This document shows positions 12,183-25,404 of a stretch of DNA of 64,000 nucleotides, piece after piece. A model generated the notes under the pieces. That model searched no databases. It saw only the letters and a program-made list of their open reading frames with translations, and was not told where the DNA came from. The position numbers and the translations under genes were made by a program. Source of the stretch: Dermatophagoides farinae. Its lineage: Eukaryota > Arthropoda > Arachnida > Sarcoptiformes > Pyroglyphidae. Numbering within the stretch: position 1 is the first letter of the stretch; the number at the start of each line of letters is the position of its first letter. The DNA lies in assembly GCF_024713945.1 (NCBI RefSeq), contig NC_134684.1, positions 2,895,001 to 2,959,000 on the forward strand, read 5' to 3'.

Positions 12183-15100
12183 ATGTCATCAAAAACTAGT
12201 TCATCATCGACACTATTGATTGATAAACAAAAAAGAAAAATTATTCCATCCATCATTTTGACAATTATCATCATTTTTATTTTGGCTATTTATCATTCAG
12301 ATTACATCGATAAATCTTTATCGTTGATATTTACAGTGAATTTTTTTCCATTCATTCACTGTCATCATCAATTGCCTGTGTCAAATGGATCAATGAATCA
12401 TTATAATGAACAGCAACAACAACAACAACAATGGATAATCTCATCAATTATCGAAAATAATAACAATCCCATGATAAAAACAGGGTCAATTATTTTGAAT
12501 AAAGATGAACAAAAAATCAATAAATCAATAATAAAATCAAATGGATTAAATCATCATCAACATCATCGAAAACGGCGACAACAAAAAGTTTCAACTAAAA
12601 AAATCAATGCTGAAACTTTGCAGCGACAAAGATATTCAAATTCGGTATGTTTATATCCAATTGATCAATCTCAATTTAAATAAATGATTCACTTGTTTGA
12701 ATTTTTTTTCTACAAATTTGACTTTTTATACGATTGACTTGAAATTTTTGAAATTTTTTTTTCAAGGAATTTGAATAAATTTTCTCAATTCATTCATCTA
12801 TCGACCATGGTGATGAATGAAAATGAAATTTTAACTTTCTTGTCTCGATTTTTTCTTTTTTTTAGTGGCCAAAAATGCATTTTAACATTATCTATGGCCA
12901 TAATGATGAGCATGTGATTCTATTTAAAGGAAATCAGACCTTCCAGGCTTTTATTCAGCAGATGTTTTGTACGTGAGTGGCAAAAGTTTGAAAAAAAATA
13001 CAAAAATTCTGCTTTCTTATTCTATGAGTGTTTCTTGTGTTTTTGTTTCCGTTATTTGCCACTTATTTTCGTGTTTTTTTCATCATCATTTGCTCGTTTG
13101 TTTTATCATTCATATCAACATGATGGTCAAAACAACAACAACAAAAAAGAATGAATGTATTGAATGTATTGCGAAATAAAAAGAGCAAAAAAAAATAATT
13201 GTAGAAAAGTGCTGGTTATGGCAGATATTTTTTTTTCTCGCTATAAATCAAAGAAGTTCGTGATGATTTGTGTATGTCGATGTGAACAGGAAATAAGCAC
13301 AAGAATCGCTTTTTTATTATTATTCTTCTTCTTCTATCATCAGACCATTTATCGTCAACAACAATTTTGACGACAAGCAGAATACACACACACAACTTGG
13401 TTTTCAATCATTTTGATTATTGATAAAAATGATGATTGATTTCATTTATCATCAGATACAAAAAAAAATTTTTTTTTTTGAAAACTTCATTCGATTTCAT
13501 CGAAATCGATTATTGAAATTGATATACTTTTTTTCAACGGCACGAAATCAATATATTCATTTTGTTTTCGGTGATAAATATATCATTCAACTGTTTCCAT
13601 CTTTTTTTCTCATTGTAAAAAAAATGGAATGGAATCAAAATGAATGAAAAAAAAAAATGAAAAACTTTCAAATTATTCCATTCTTCACATGATTGACCAT
13701 TTTCTATCATTCAATGAAGATAATAACTGATAATAAATTCCCTTTATTCTGGTGTGTGTATCTGGGTTGTATCAAAAATTTCTTCTTTTTTTTTATTGGA
13801 ATCGTATATTCTTATAGGAAATATTTGAATATTCTCCCACCTTTATTGAATGATTTTGTGTGTGTGTAGAATATTCTTTTTTTTATGTTGATGATGATGA
13901 TTATACAAATTTATTGCCTACTCCATGCATGTGTGTTTGTTTGAATAGTTGATATGTAATTTGGTCTTCTTTTTTTTCTTGGCAGCTCATTTGACTTTAT
14001 GCCTGTATGTTTTTATTTTTATTATTATTATTATTGTGATCTAGAATATTATTATTACCAATGAAGAGATGAAGAGAAATTCTTTCCAATATGGAAAAAA
14101 AACATTCGAAAACACCCTATATATATGTACAAAGGGGTACCATACATTGATAACTGAGAATAGCCATACTGCTGTATAATTATACACATGTTATTAGCAG
14201 ATATGAAAAATGAGAAATAGTGAAAAAGTGGGTAGACGAAAAAAAAAAATCCACAATATTCTTTTTCATATTCAATCTCCATATACATGATTATGATGTT
14301 CGTGTGTATGCGGCATAGTAGAGAGCGAAAGGGGACAATGAGATTCTCGAAATATTATATGATGAAGAATAAAAGCAAAAAATAAAAAATAAAGTTTACG
14401 ATCTGTCGATTTCTCATATTAACATATGAGAAAAAAAAACAATGCAAACAGCCTACCATTGAAAATAAAGGTCATTTTTCCAACTTTTTTTTTTAATTAA
14501 ACTTTTTTTCTCTCATTTTTTTTCATGTTCAATTCATTGGAAAAAAAAGAATTTCTTCTGGGCGTTTTCTATCGCTCTCTCTATCTATCTCAATTTCTTT
14601 TTCATTTGTTTTTTGCCCATTATCAGTGATAATAATATTGGAAAACCAGTGAAAACTAAAAATGCCTCGAGAATATTTTTTCATCCAGCTTTCAATTTTT
14701 AGCTTTTTTTCCATTCGATTGTTTGTAAAAAGAATTTCGAATAATAATTTCAATGAATGATGACATGAAAAAAAACCTGAAGTTTTTTTTTCCAATGTTA
14801 TTCACAGTAATGTTTGTGTCTGCTTGTCGACCGATTCGATCCATTATTCATCGAATCCGATGTTCGTTGTTCGTTTATTCTTTTTTTTAATTTTCAAAAT
14901 ATTTGCTTTTATCATTATTCGACAAGAAAAAAAAACTTTTCTTTTGTTTTTTTTTCATCTCAATGTCATTACATTTTCTTGAATTCGTTGCAAAAAAAAA
15001 TGAAAGAAAGAAAGATGAGAAATTCCTTGAAGAATTTTTTTTTTCTGACATCACAGTGGTCTTTGCTGAATTAACATTTATGGATTGGTATGAAAAATAT

Positions 15101-18100
15101 GGCCAGGAACTATGCAGGAAAAATATTCCATGTTCTTCAGGGAAATACTATTTGAATGTTCTGTTTTCTATTTCCAACATTCACAATTTTTTTTATCCAC
15201 TGTTTAAGTCATTTGAACAGTCAGATTTTATTTTTAAAAAAAAGTTTCTTTTTTCATATCCTATCCAATTTCTCTTTTCAGTAGCTTTTCATTTATTTCT
15301 TGTCATAAGATTTGTAACAGAAAATTGCAACAGTCTTCTTTTCTCGAGAGAGAAAACCATCATTTCTAATGGGATGTTAAAATGGAACCAATGTAGAGAT
15401 ATTCCTATTGACGAGTTCATTATTCACAGTTCCCTTTTTTCCTCATAATCTGTTCATCTTGACTTGTCATCAACAATGTTTATTTGAATATATTGATGTT
15501 GTTGTTGTTTTTTTTATTCTTGCAATCTGTTTTTCTTGTTTCTGCCTGTTTTTACCTATCGTTTTTCATTATTTATATATTGTCAACATATTCACAGAAC
15601 ATGGATGTCAATACAATAGATATGATGGATTTGATTCGATTAATCATCGATCGAATCAGTATAACTTGTCGTACAGAATGGGGCATTGAATTACCATTCG
15701 ATATATATCGTTTAGATACCTGTGCTCGTTGTTATCATTATATGCCCGAAAATGTTTTCAAAGCTGGTGCTAAATTCAGGTGAATATAACAAATTGAATG
15801 GCAAATTAATAATTGATATCTAAATCATTTCTTCCTTTTTTTTTCTTTGGTTTATCGAATCAAATCAAAAAAAAACCACACAGTTACATGCAATTTGGTC
15901 ATTTAATACATCCACATCATAATATAACATTAGCATCGAATGAAACGAAAAAACTATCACATACATTTCAATCAATTTCAATGATTTTAAAATGGCAACA
16001 ATGTTGTTATGATGCTATTCTTTGCTGTATTAATTATTATCATAAATATCATCATGAATTTAATATGAAAACAACAACAATAACAAATCAGAATCAAACT
16101 ATTGTCAATATTGATGATGATGGTGATCAATCATCATCAATGGATTCAACTAAACAAAATAATAACAATTTACATATAAATGAATGTCCACCAACATGGG
16201 ATGGTTGGCTTTGTTGGGATGAATATGCAAAACCATCACAACAATTAGAACGTCCATGTCCAAAACATATATATTGGGATCAACATACACCACCATGTCG
16301 TGGTTATGTAACAAAATTATGTGACAAAAATGGCCATTGGTTTATGAATGATGATCATCGTGAATGGAGTAATTATACAATGTGTGCACGTGATGATGTA
16401 TGTATATATTGTTATTATTGTTATTATTATTATTATCCAATCAATCACTATTAAATAAAATGATGATGATGATATGATAGATTTATGCAGGAAGGATACG
16501 ATATTCGTTAGTGACCAACATTATATCCATGTGTGCACTAATACCAGCATTATTTATTTTCAGCCATTACAAGTAAGTCTGTTTTTTTCAGTGGTTGATG
16601 ATCATTCTTCAATTCTTATTACCATATCATATAACCATTATTTGAATGAAAATATCTTGTATTTCATACCGCTAATTTTTTTTCCTCAAAAAAAAAAAAA
16701 AAAAAACAGACAAGTTTCATCAATATCTCGTATACGATTACATAAACATTTATTTACATCATTACTATTTCATGCCATTATATCGGCATTATTAAAATGG
16801 CATCTGCTTGGCGGTTTACAATCCACTATTGAACCGGATGTGGATTTTTCAACAGTTGTTGTTGTTGTTGAAAATAATAGCACCATAATGATGAAAGAAA
16901 CGGAAAAAATATCAACAACAACGATTGAATCTATGGCTGTAAATGATAATAATAATAATAATAATGATGGTGGTGGTGGTGAAAAAATGGCACTTATATC
17001 TTCATATCATCATAATCTACCTTCATTCTGTTTGATATTATCTATATTACAACGTTATTTTCGTTCAACCAATTATCTATGGATGTTCAATGAAGCTGTT
17101 TATCTACATCAATTAATTAAACATGCATTTGTACAGCCATCATTACGACCATTAATCATATTGGCTTATAGTCTACCATTCATAACAACAACATCGTATA
17201 TTTTTGCCAGAGAATTTTTCCTACAACAAATAAATACAATTACAAATGAACAATCACAACAAATATCATTGACAAACAATATGACGAATAATTTTGCCAC
17301 AATCGATAATGATGTTGTTCATTCATATACATCATCAATAAAATCATGGAAAAATTATCCAATAATCAGTCGTTATCAACAAGAACATTTGATTACAGTA
17401 TTACTATCAATTGATGATAATATTCGACAGGATCTTGTTCAAGAATTGAATATTCAACATTTACATTTGAAAGATCCACAATTAGCATATGAATCTGTTT
17501 ATAATCATCCTCATCATCATCATCATCATCAATATTTAGATCAATCATCATTGATTCAATATCTATTATTAAATCATCGTGATGTAGATGTATTTGCCGA
17601 ACGTTATGTTTCCAATCTAGATTATGGAAAAAATATTCATCCAAAACATGATTATAATAATGTAAATGATAATAACCATTATGATGATGATAATCATTCC
17701 GAATCACTAACATTGGAAGAAGATAATCCAATAACAAAAGTGGATGACTGTTGGCTAACACCATCCAATCAACCATGGCATGAATGGATTATTAATGGAC
17801 CAAATTTAGCCGTATTAATTGTAAGTGTATATATATAATATATACTTATATGAGGTTTTTTTGCATAATCGCTGACACACAAAAAAAAAATCAAACGCAT
17901 AAACACAGAAACAAACAAAACAAAATAAAAAAAAAACAAAAACAAATTTATGACCAGAATTTTAATTTTGTTTTGTGCACTTATTCTGATTCTTGAATCA
18001 AAACAAAACATAAATGTCAGCAATAATTATAGCTTCATTGGAAAAAGAAATCTAGTAATCAAAATAAGAATAGAATCTTTTACGGATAAATTTCGTGTTC

Positions 18101-19500
18101 GTGTGCGTTTGGATATATAACAACAACAACAACAAACAAACAAACAATAACAAAAGTGAAGAAAGAAGGGAAAAATATCAATAAATCAACTCGATAAATC
18201 TGTCAGTTGTATAAATATCTATATATGAAACAAAACAAAAAAAAATTGTTTGCCACAAATGTTTGCCATGATTTTTTTTTGTTTTCAGATCCAATGACAG
18301 CAATTTCCGTACATAAAACAAACGCATAGAAATAAAATTCACATATTCCAGGCGTTAAGTTTTTAGAATTTTTTTTTTTTTTTTTTTGCTGAATAAGTCA
18401 TCCACCGAAGAAAGGCAAAAATCATCCCCCTTTTATTTTTCTTTATTGTTGATGTTTATCACATCATTTACATCATGATATACACTATATTTGATGATGA
18501 TGATGATGATGATGAGAAGATCCACTTGAGAGGATTTTTTTTTTTGTATCAAAATAAAATGTTGAATTCTTGAGAAAATTCTGCACGCAAAATAATAAGG
18601 AATTTAATTTTGAAAAAAAAAATTTGGCGGCATGTGATTTTTAGAATTCTTGGTTGAATGGCCATTTATCATTATCGTGTGGAAAAACTGTCAAATCGTT
18701 AATCATCAGTATGAACAAATGTGTATCAGAAAAAAAAAATTTTCAATCATTTTCATTCATCTTAATGGAAAAATTATTCACAAAAAAAAAATTTCAATAT
18801 ATCCATTTTGTTTGATCAAAAAATTGAAAACGATTTGTTTGAATACATCACTATTATATTTGTTTATGTCAATACAACAAAAAATCTTAAAATTTCTTGC
18901 GCATAGACATCTTCAAGAGACCAACCGCTGATTATGAACACTTTTCATTTTTAATTTCATTTCATTTCATTTCATTTCATACATACATATATGAAAATTA
19001 AATTACAAAAACAAAAACAAAATAAAAATCTAACATTTCTGGTTTGTTTCTATTTTTTTTTTGTTCTCTTAAAATTTTCTTTAGATAAATTGTTTCTTCT
19101 TAATTTGGTTATTGCGTGTACTTTGTATAAAAGCGGCTGCTACATCCATTATGGTTTCAACATCACCACCACCAGTACCACCCCCACTACCAGTATCCGC
19201 TTCATCTTCACGTCGTGGTTTTCTTCATAATAATAGCAATAACCTAAATAATAAAATTGATACATCATCGACTGGTTTTCATCATCATCATCATCATTCA
19301 TCATCATCATCATCACCACCATTGGCAATGGAAAATAATGATAATAATAACAACAACAACAACAACGATGATGATGATGATGATGGTGATTCTTGTACAA
19401 CAAAATTACAACGTTGTTTTCAACGTACATCATCGATACATTCGTCCATAACATCACAACAACCACCTACACAACCACAACCACCGCCACAGCCACCGCA

Positions 19501-19531
<31 letters not shown>

Positions 19532-20042
19532 ATATCAAGATATAATCGTACATCATCAACATTATTCAATAGGCAATCATTTTTAGTATCACTTCGTGCT
19601 GCTGTATTATTATTACCATTATATGGTCTCCATTATCTATTTATTGTATATCGGCCAAAAATTGAGTATGATGATAATTTCAAAAATTTTTTTTTTTCAT
19701 TTATATTCGTTGTTTCTTTTTTTTTTTATTCATTCAACAAACAAACAAACAAAAAAATATTGATGATAGAAATTGTTGGCTTTCCGAAACTTATCACTAT
19801 TTATCACTTAGCTTTGATGGCCTACAAGGATTGATGGTTTCAATTATTTTCTGTTTTGCCAATAGTGAAGTATGTAATATGATTGTATTCATATTCTTTT
19901 GATCATTTCACATTTTTTTACATTTATTATTTTTTAGATACGAAATCTACTCACACGATCATTTCAACGTGTCAGTAATCGTCAACGTAGTGTCACCATT
20001 TACATGAGTGATATTGGACAAATAAATGGAAATCGTGACTGA
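12183..20042 (+). CDS. Class B (secretin-family) G-protein-coupled receptor, 8 exons
   Basis: Peptide-hormone receptor of the plasma membrane. Exons: 12183-12644, 15598-15779, 15884-16397, 16481-16572, 16710-17820, 19085-19665, 19770-19869 and 19938-20042; every junction is GT-AG and in phase, totalling 1048 aa. A hydrophobic segment near residues 20-38 is a signal peptide or anchor. A hormone-receptor domain (about 316-382) shows CPPTWDGWLCW, CPKH, CDKNGHWF and WSNYTMC. Seven TM segments follow: TM1 in exon 4, RLHKHLF at TM2, TNYLWMFNEAVYLH in TM3, CW in loop 2, INCFFLIWLLRVL in TM5, LLLPLYGLHYLFIVYRP in TM6 and FDGLQGLMVSIIFCFANSE in TM7. The TM3-top Cys (about 523) and the CW Cys (about 763) should form the family disulfide. 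Loops ECL1, ECL2 and ICL3 are greatly expanded, and the tail after TM7 is only about 35 aa. Features match both CRF/DH44-type and calcitonin/DH31- or PDF-type receptors; subfamily is unresolved. A small exon hidden in the 2.95 kb first intron cannot be excluded. Confidence 0.9.
12645..15597 (+). other. First intron of the class B GPCR gene (about 2.95 kb)
   Basis: It begins GTATGT and ends TTCACAG, joining exon 1 and exon 2 in phase 0. It is far longer than the roughly 70-140 bp introns common elsewhere here, so it may hold regulatory sequence or an alternative 5' exon. Open frames inside it are AT-rich, Phe/Lys-biased and have no recognisable motifs. Confidence 0.65.
17821..19084 (+). other. 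Fifth intron of the GPCR gene, splitting TM5
   Basis: It starts GTAAGTGT and ends TTTCTTTAG. Removing it joins NLAVLI to INCFFLIWLLRVL, which restores a typical class B TM5 and supports the model. The intron contains poly(A), poly(T) and GAT tracts and no recognisable gene. Confidence 0.75.
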
Positions 20043-20984
20043 ATGAATAAAATTAATTTATCGATAAAAGAATTTCGATTGGTGGCTACACACACACACA
20101 CACCACACACCAGCACCACAATTCTGCAAAAATCATACACCGAATGTGTCAAGACTGATAAATAAAAAAAAAAAAAAGATTTGACACTTTTTTTTTCTTG
20201 AAAAGTTGTCAACAAGTTGTGATAATGAATAGCCACTATATATATGTATATGGCCAATGAATATAATAAGATTATTATTTGAATATATATCGAACCCCTG
20301 TTTATTAAACAAACACATGTCAACAGCGATGAAAATGCGGACCAAAAAAAAAAAAAGAAAAACAAATTCGTTTTCGACATTTTTTTTAATTCCCAAATTG
20401 TAAACATCATTTGATGCAAACATATTTACCCGTTTCGCTGCCTCTCCATGGTGGTCAGCGATAAATTCAAAATGTTTTTTTATTATTATTGAAAATAACA
20501 TTGAATTTTATTTGTTCAATATGAAAATTGGATTTTTTTTTTACTGTTTTTTTTTCATTCAATTGAAAATAAAAATAGCCAAGATTTTTTTTTCTGTCAC
20601 TGTGTATGTTCGCTGAGTATGTGTGTGTGTGTGGTTTAAGTGTTTTTGATGTGTTTTCAATGATAATTTTTTTTTTAGGAAAAAAAAACAAAAATTCTGT
20701 TTGTGTGTAGTAATGTGTAGTGTTGTGTATTGAAAAATCGGTAAATAGAAAATTTTACACGCTTCATTAGCCTAAAAAAAAAGAATCAAGAAAAAAGAAT
20801 TTGAATATAATAAATCGGATGGTGATGACAATGTTTTACTTGTGTATTTTTTTTTGTTGTGGTTGTAATCTTTCATTCTAAATTCATATTTTTTTTTGTT
20901 TTTCATCATCATCATCATCATCTTTAAAAATTAGTGTGAAAAAAATTCAATAATAATTGGCCATATTGATTCAAGTTTTTTTTT
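20043..20984. other. Convergent 3' intergenic region (GPCR / LSM12)
   Basis: About 940 bp between the stop codons of two convergent genes. It should contain both 3' UTRs and polyadenylation sites. Only AC/GT tracts and A/T homopolymers are visible; the open frames on the minus strand are Phe-rich translations of poly(A). Confidence 0.5.
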
Positions 20985-22406
20985 CTAATAACGAGAATTT
21001 GTAACTGTTTTCCGATTTTGTTTCGATACAACAGCATCAGTTGTTGCCATAGCTGCTGAATGTGATGTTGAAGATGCTGTAGGCAATGATGATGATGATG
21101 ACGACGACGACGACGACGACGATGATGTTGAATCCTGTGGTGAATTCATTGTTTGAACATTTCCCATTGATGAAGATAAATTATTGATCAATGTCTTCGT
21201 CGTTGAAATTATTATATTGTTTATGGTCGTTGTCTGCGCTGTTACTGTTGTTGTTGGTGTTGGTGGCGGTGGCTGTGGTGGAACTGGTGATGATCGTGAA
21301 CCAGCCTGTGATGACGATGATGTTGTTGGTGATGATAATGTTGCCATCGTTGAATGCGGTGATGATTCTTTCGATGTATTATTACTACTATTTTTACTAT
21401 TATTTGTATTGTTGTTCGATGTTGTTGCTGTTGTTGTTGTTGTTGTTGTCTTATTATTATTCTGGTTCATCATTATATTCGATGTTTGACCATAACTAGC
21501 CAACGTATATGGGTCTTTATTTTGATCACGCCAAAATTTTTCAACCTAATTTCAATTTGTAAATTAATCGATTATTTAAAAAAAAACTTATTATGAATGA
21601 ATTGATTTACCAATTGTCGAGCATATTTAACCGCTTCAGTGGCCATAGGACCAGCCGTTTTATTTGGAAATACAACTGCCTGTACACAATCGGCACTGAA
21701 TGGTGGCATTATTTTTGTATTCTTTTTGATCACTATACAATGTCCTTTATTATCATGAAATGATTCTAATGTAACCGAACCACCACTGGAATTTTTTTTT
21801 TTTGTTATTAAATTCAATTTTTTCTTAATGGTTAACATATGAAACTTACATTGTTTTTATCAACGACAAATATAATGATATACCATCGGAACTGACACCA
21901 GATTTATATGCTTCAATTAAATTGTTACGTTCTTTCAAAGCCGATTTGACTCTTTCTTCAAGCTATATAACAATAGAAAATATATTAAAAAAAAAACAGA
22001 TTAAATTCAATGGAATCATATGAAAATATGATAAAACCAACCTTATTCGTATTCATATCAGGAAGATTTACATTTGTATTCGATGTTGATTCAGGCATTT
22101 CTTTAATAACATCAATATGTACACAAAATTCCAGATTGATACATGCAATGTTACAGGTTGGTGGTGTTGATGATGGAATTTCTATTCAATTATTGAAAAG
22201 AAATTATTAATATATATATAAAACGAATTTGATTACAAATATTCATACAACTTACTTAGAACCAGAATTTTATTGTCATATTCAAATGCCATCACTTCAC
22301 CGGTAATGTTCTCATTATAACATGTTTTACATTGAACAATAGAACCAACATTTAGAACCATAATATCATTGTTCAATATTCGATCGGTAGACAATATGGC
22401 TGCCAT
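20985..22406 (-). CDS. Lsm12: LSM12 homologue with a roughly 185-aa low-complexity C-terminal extension (5 exons)
   Basis: LSM12 proteins have an N-terminal Sm-like fold and a C-terminal anticodon-binding-like domain; family members bind RNA/ataxin-2 complexes in flies and act in NAADP-evoked calcium signalling in mammals. Exons on the minus strand: 22406-22256, 22181-22042, 21962-21850, 21785-21611 and 21545-20985; phases close to give 379 aa. Recognisable stretches are VGSIVQCKTCYNENITGEVMAF with FEYDNKILVL (Sm-like part), INLEFCVHIDVI, AYKSGVSSDGISLYLSLI, then HCIVIKKNTKIMPPFSADC, AVKYARQLVEKFW and a final core end near DPYTLASYG. The human protein is about 195 aa and ends near here. Beyond it, this protein continues with Thr/Asn/Ser/Pro-rich sequence containing a polyproline patch and a run of about 13 Ser. 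The core assignment rests on residue-by-residue similarity along the family. Confidence 0.88.
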
Positions 22407-23491
22407 CTTTTCAATGTTGTTTCAATCTTGATGTTTATATCGTATTATTATTATTCTGAATTGGAAAATGAAATCGATCGAAAAAAATGATGACGATGAC
22501 ATTAATTCAACAAATGATTGTGGAAAAAATTTCACTATGAAGACAATAAAGAAAAATTAATTAATTTTCAAAATTCAATTCAAACATTTATATTACATAC
22601 CAGTTTGTTCTCTTTAATTTTTTTTGTTTTTTTTCTGGTTAAAAAATATTTTTGCAAAACTAAAATCTAACTAAATTTAGAGCAAAAGTGCGTTTTAAAT
22701 TCCTGATATATTAGCTATAATCCTAATATATATTGTATATTGAATATAATTATGTTAACAAAACTTGATGATAATGGATAGAAATTAATAATAATGATGA
22801 TTTATAATATGGAACACTGGAAAAAAATTGCATTCATCAATGTAATAATAATAAATCAAACATGTGGTTCATCATCATCATAGTCAGATGCAACACATCG
22901 ATAACAATCAAGTAACAAACAATTATCGATTAATGAACAAATGCTAAATAAATTCTTAACTGATTCAGAGAAAAAAAAAATCACCATGTTTAGGTCAAAG
23001 TTATTCGTTTGAATATGATGATTTCTATTTATGATAATCAACGGAAATGATAATAAAATTTCATTCCAAAACATACAATCAATACCATCGATTGTTGCCA
23101 ATATTGAATGGTGATCGATAATGATGAGGATTTAATTAAATTTTAAAGATTTTGGAATTTTTTTTGTTTTTGCATTTAAACCACAACATTAAAAATGAAA
23201 CATTTGGCCGGATTATGATATGGGATAAGCCAACTGCTGACACCACACATACATACACAAACACACCGAAGAAGCAAGCACACACACACGACTCGTTTTT
23301 TTCATTAGCACACACACATTGTGATTGATTATGAGACGCTTGCGCTCTAATACAAATCATTATCGGATACCAGTGACATCTATCATCGAAGATTAGATTT
23401 AATTTCCAAAAAAAAAATTATCATCTATTTTACATTTTTTCCACTAAAAATAAAATTAAAAAAATTTATCACAAATGTTTCATGGATCATT
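22407..23491. other. About 1.1 kb between the LSM12 promoter and the acyltransferase 3' end
   Basis: It should contain the LSM12 promoter and the acyltransferase 3' UTR. A minus-strand open frame at 22856-23101, ending in DYDDDEPHV, is the only one with a non-repetitive composition, but it lacks an early ATG and a recognisable family. AC tracts lie near 23255-23300. Confidence 0.45.
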
Positions 23492-25404
23492 TCAATGTTC
23501 ATGATGATTGATGAAGCCATTCTTTTTTTTAAGATTATTATTGTTAGTCGTTGTTATTGTTGTAATATCGTTTTTTTTGCCATTCCCATTCATTTGTTGA
23601 TATTCCTTATGATTGTCTTGATTTTTTGATTCAGATTTCAATATTAATGGCACAATTAACCAGGCAAAAATAGCTACTAAATGACCAGACCAATAGATGG
23701 ATTGATAAACACGAATTGATTGATGAAGACTAAGTATAACAAATGGGAAGGCAAAATAAGCAATCATTATACGTGTGATTAACCATGTTAAACAATGGTA
23801 ACCATTCAAAAAGTGTTTGGAATGAACAAAACGATATCGAATACATTTTCGCATCGTTTTTGATATAGCCATAAATAGACCGGCAGTAGCAAATGTAAGA
23901 TAATAACCGGGATAGAATCCATGCCAAAATGCTGATAACGCAAAGGTAGCCATTGCACTGTAACGTTTAGGCACACGAATATGGACGGCAGCACGAAGCC
24001 ATCTAACAGTCGATATATTCCATGCTGCAATTGCATCATGTTGTGATAAGGACATTTCGAAATCATATATACGAATATTTGTTGCTAAATCATATATTGG
24101 TTGATTATCTGTACCAGTTAATGTGGTGAATCCTAAACCCGAAGCATTACAAACAGATTCGGCCATTTTCCATGCAAAATAATATTTAATTCGGGCACCG
24201 GTTGTCACCAGATAGATAATTAAAATTTTATAGACAAAATTTGCTTGCAAAAATTTCTCATCTATAGTTATTGAATTAAAAAAAAAATAAAATAATTAAA
24301 ATGAAATAATCGGATATATCAGACAAAAATAAATAAATCAAACCTTGTAAAAAGGAAATGGGAAAAAGTGGAACAAATTTCATTGTGAGTATTGCACAAA
24401 TTGAACACGTTAACAATGATTTCCAAATAGTTTTCTATATCATTTAACATGAAACAAAAAAAAAAAAAAAATACACAAACAAACAAAAACCGATAGGTTA
24501 ATTATTTTTGTTTGCATGAGGAAATCAATATAATAATATACACATACGGCAACTGGTGGGAAATGATGAAGGCCATATTTTTTGATTGTATTTCCATCCA
24601 AATAATCATGATAATCATTATAAAAAATCATTGGACCACAAAGTATTGTTTGAAAATCAAATACATATGAACAATATTGTAGTAATGATGGTTTTTGTCG
24701 TATTGAATATTTTTTCCGTTCATGATTTATGATCTGATTTGTTGTTGTATCAATTAGCCAACCATCATGTAATGAAAAAGCAATTAATGTAATTTTTTGT
24801 ACCAAAATCATTATCGGTCTAAGTTGAATGAGAAAAAAAAATTTTTTAAATCAAATCAATAACGAATATGAATAAAACTTACGCTGAAATGTCCATTTGA
24901 TATGTACCGGCAAAATCACCAAATACAAGACGATGTGTATGGATGGCGGATAAATAAATCATGGCCAAAAAAAATGTCATTAAATGTATCCATTTGTAAT
25001 CAAATATGTACAATAATAAGTAACTGGTTAAACTTAACAAAATAAGATGAAATATTTGGCTATGTGAAAATGAAATGAATTTTAATCAAAAAAAACATAA
25101 AAAACATAATCAATTATTATCAATTGACTTACTTTCCAAAACAAAACCATGAAAATATTAAACCAGGTACAATGGTAAAAAAATGGATAAAATTTTTCGT
25201 TATAATCGATTGTTTTTGATGAATATGATTAATAAGAATTTGACGAAATATGAATGCATATGTGAATGATAATAATTGTGAACAAATAAAATTGGCCTAA
25301 ATTTTAATCAAATTTCGATTGATGAAAAATAATTCTTTTTTCATTCATTCATTATACACTATTCTTACTTGGTCCTGAGGTATAATATCGAAAAATGTAA
25401 TCAT
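23492..25404 (-). CDS. MBOAT1/2-type membrane-bound lysophospholipid O-acyltransferase (6 exons)
   Basis: Multi-pass ER enzyme that reacylates lysophospholipids in the Lands cycle. Exons on the minus strand: 25404-25369, 25296-25133, 25059-24883, 24818-24548, 24434-24344 and 24261-23492; phases close to give 502 aa, against about 495-520 for vertebrate MBOAT1/2. The start MITFFDIIPQDQ is the only ATG that feeds exon 2 in frame. Diagnostic segments are DISAPIMILVQKITLIAFSLHDG, FQTILCGPMIFYNDY, WNISTVRWLR with the family Asn, and LSAFWHGFYPGYYLTF with the catalytic His. The WNI and WHGFYPGYY context is closer to MBOAT1/2 than to LPCAT3/nessy. Numerous hydrophobic segments fit a polytopic protein. 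The C-terminus is cytosolic-looking, Asn/Lys-rich and ends in His residues. Donor specificity cannot be read from sequence. Confidence 0.92.

Noticed and set aside
14903-15448. A 181-codon plus-strand frame inside the first GPCR intron
   Set aside because: Phe/Lys/Ser-rich AT-driven composition, no domain, and the flanking exons join in phase without it.
17393-17776. Minus-strand frame opposite the GPCR ECL2 exon
   Set aside because: Shadow of the coding exon on the other strand; the TM and CW motifs on the plus strand settle the coding frame.
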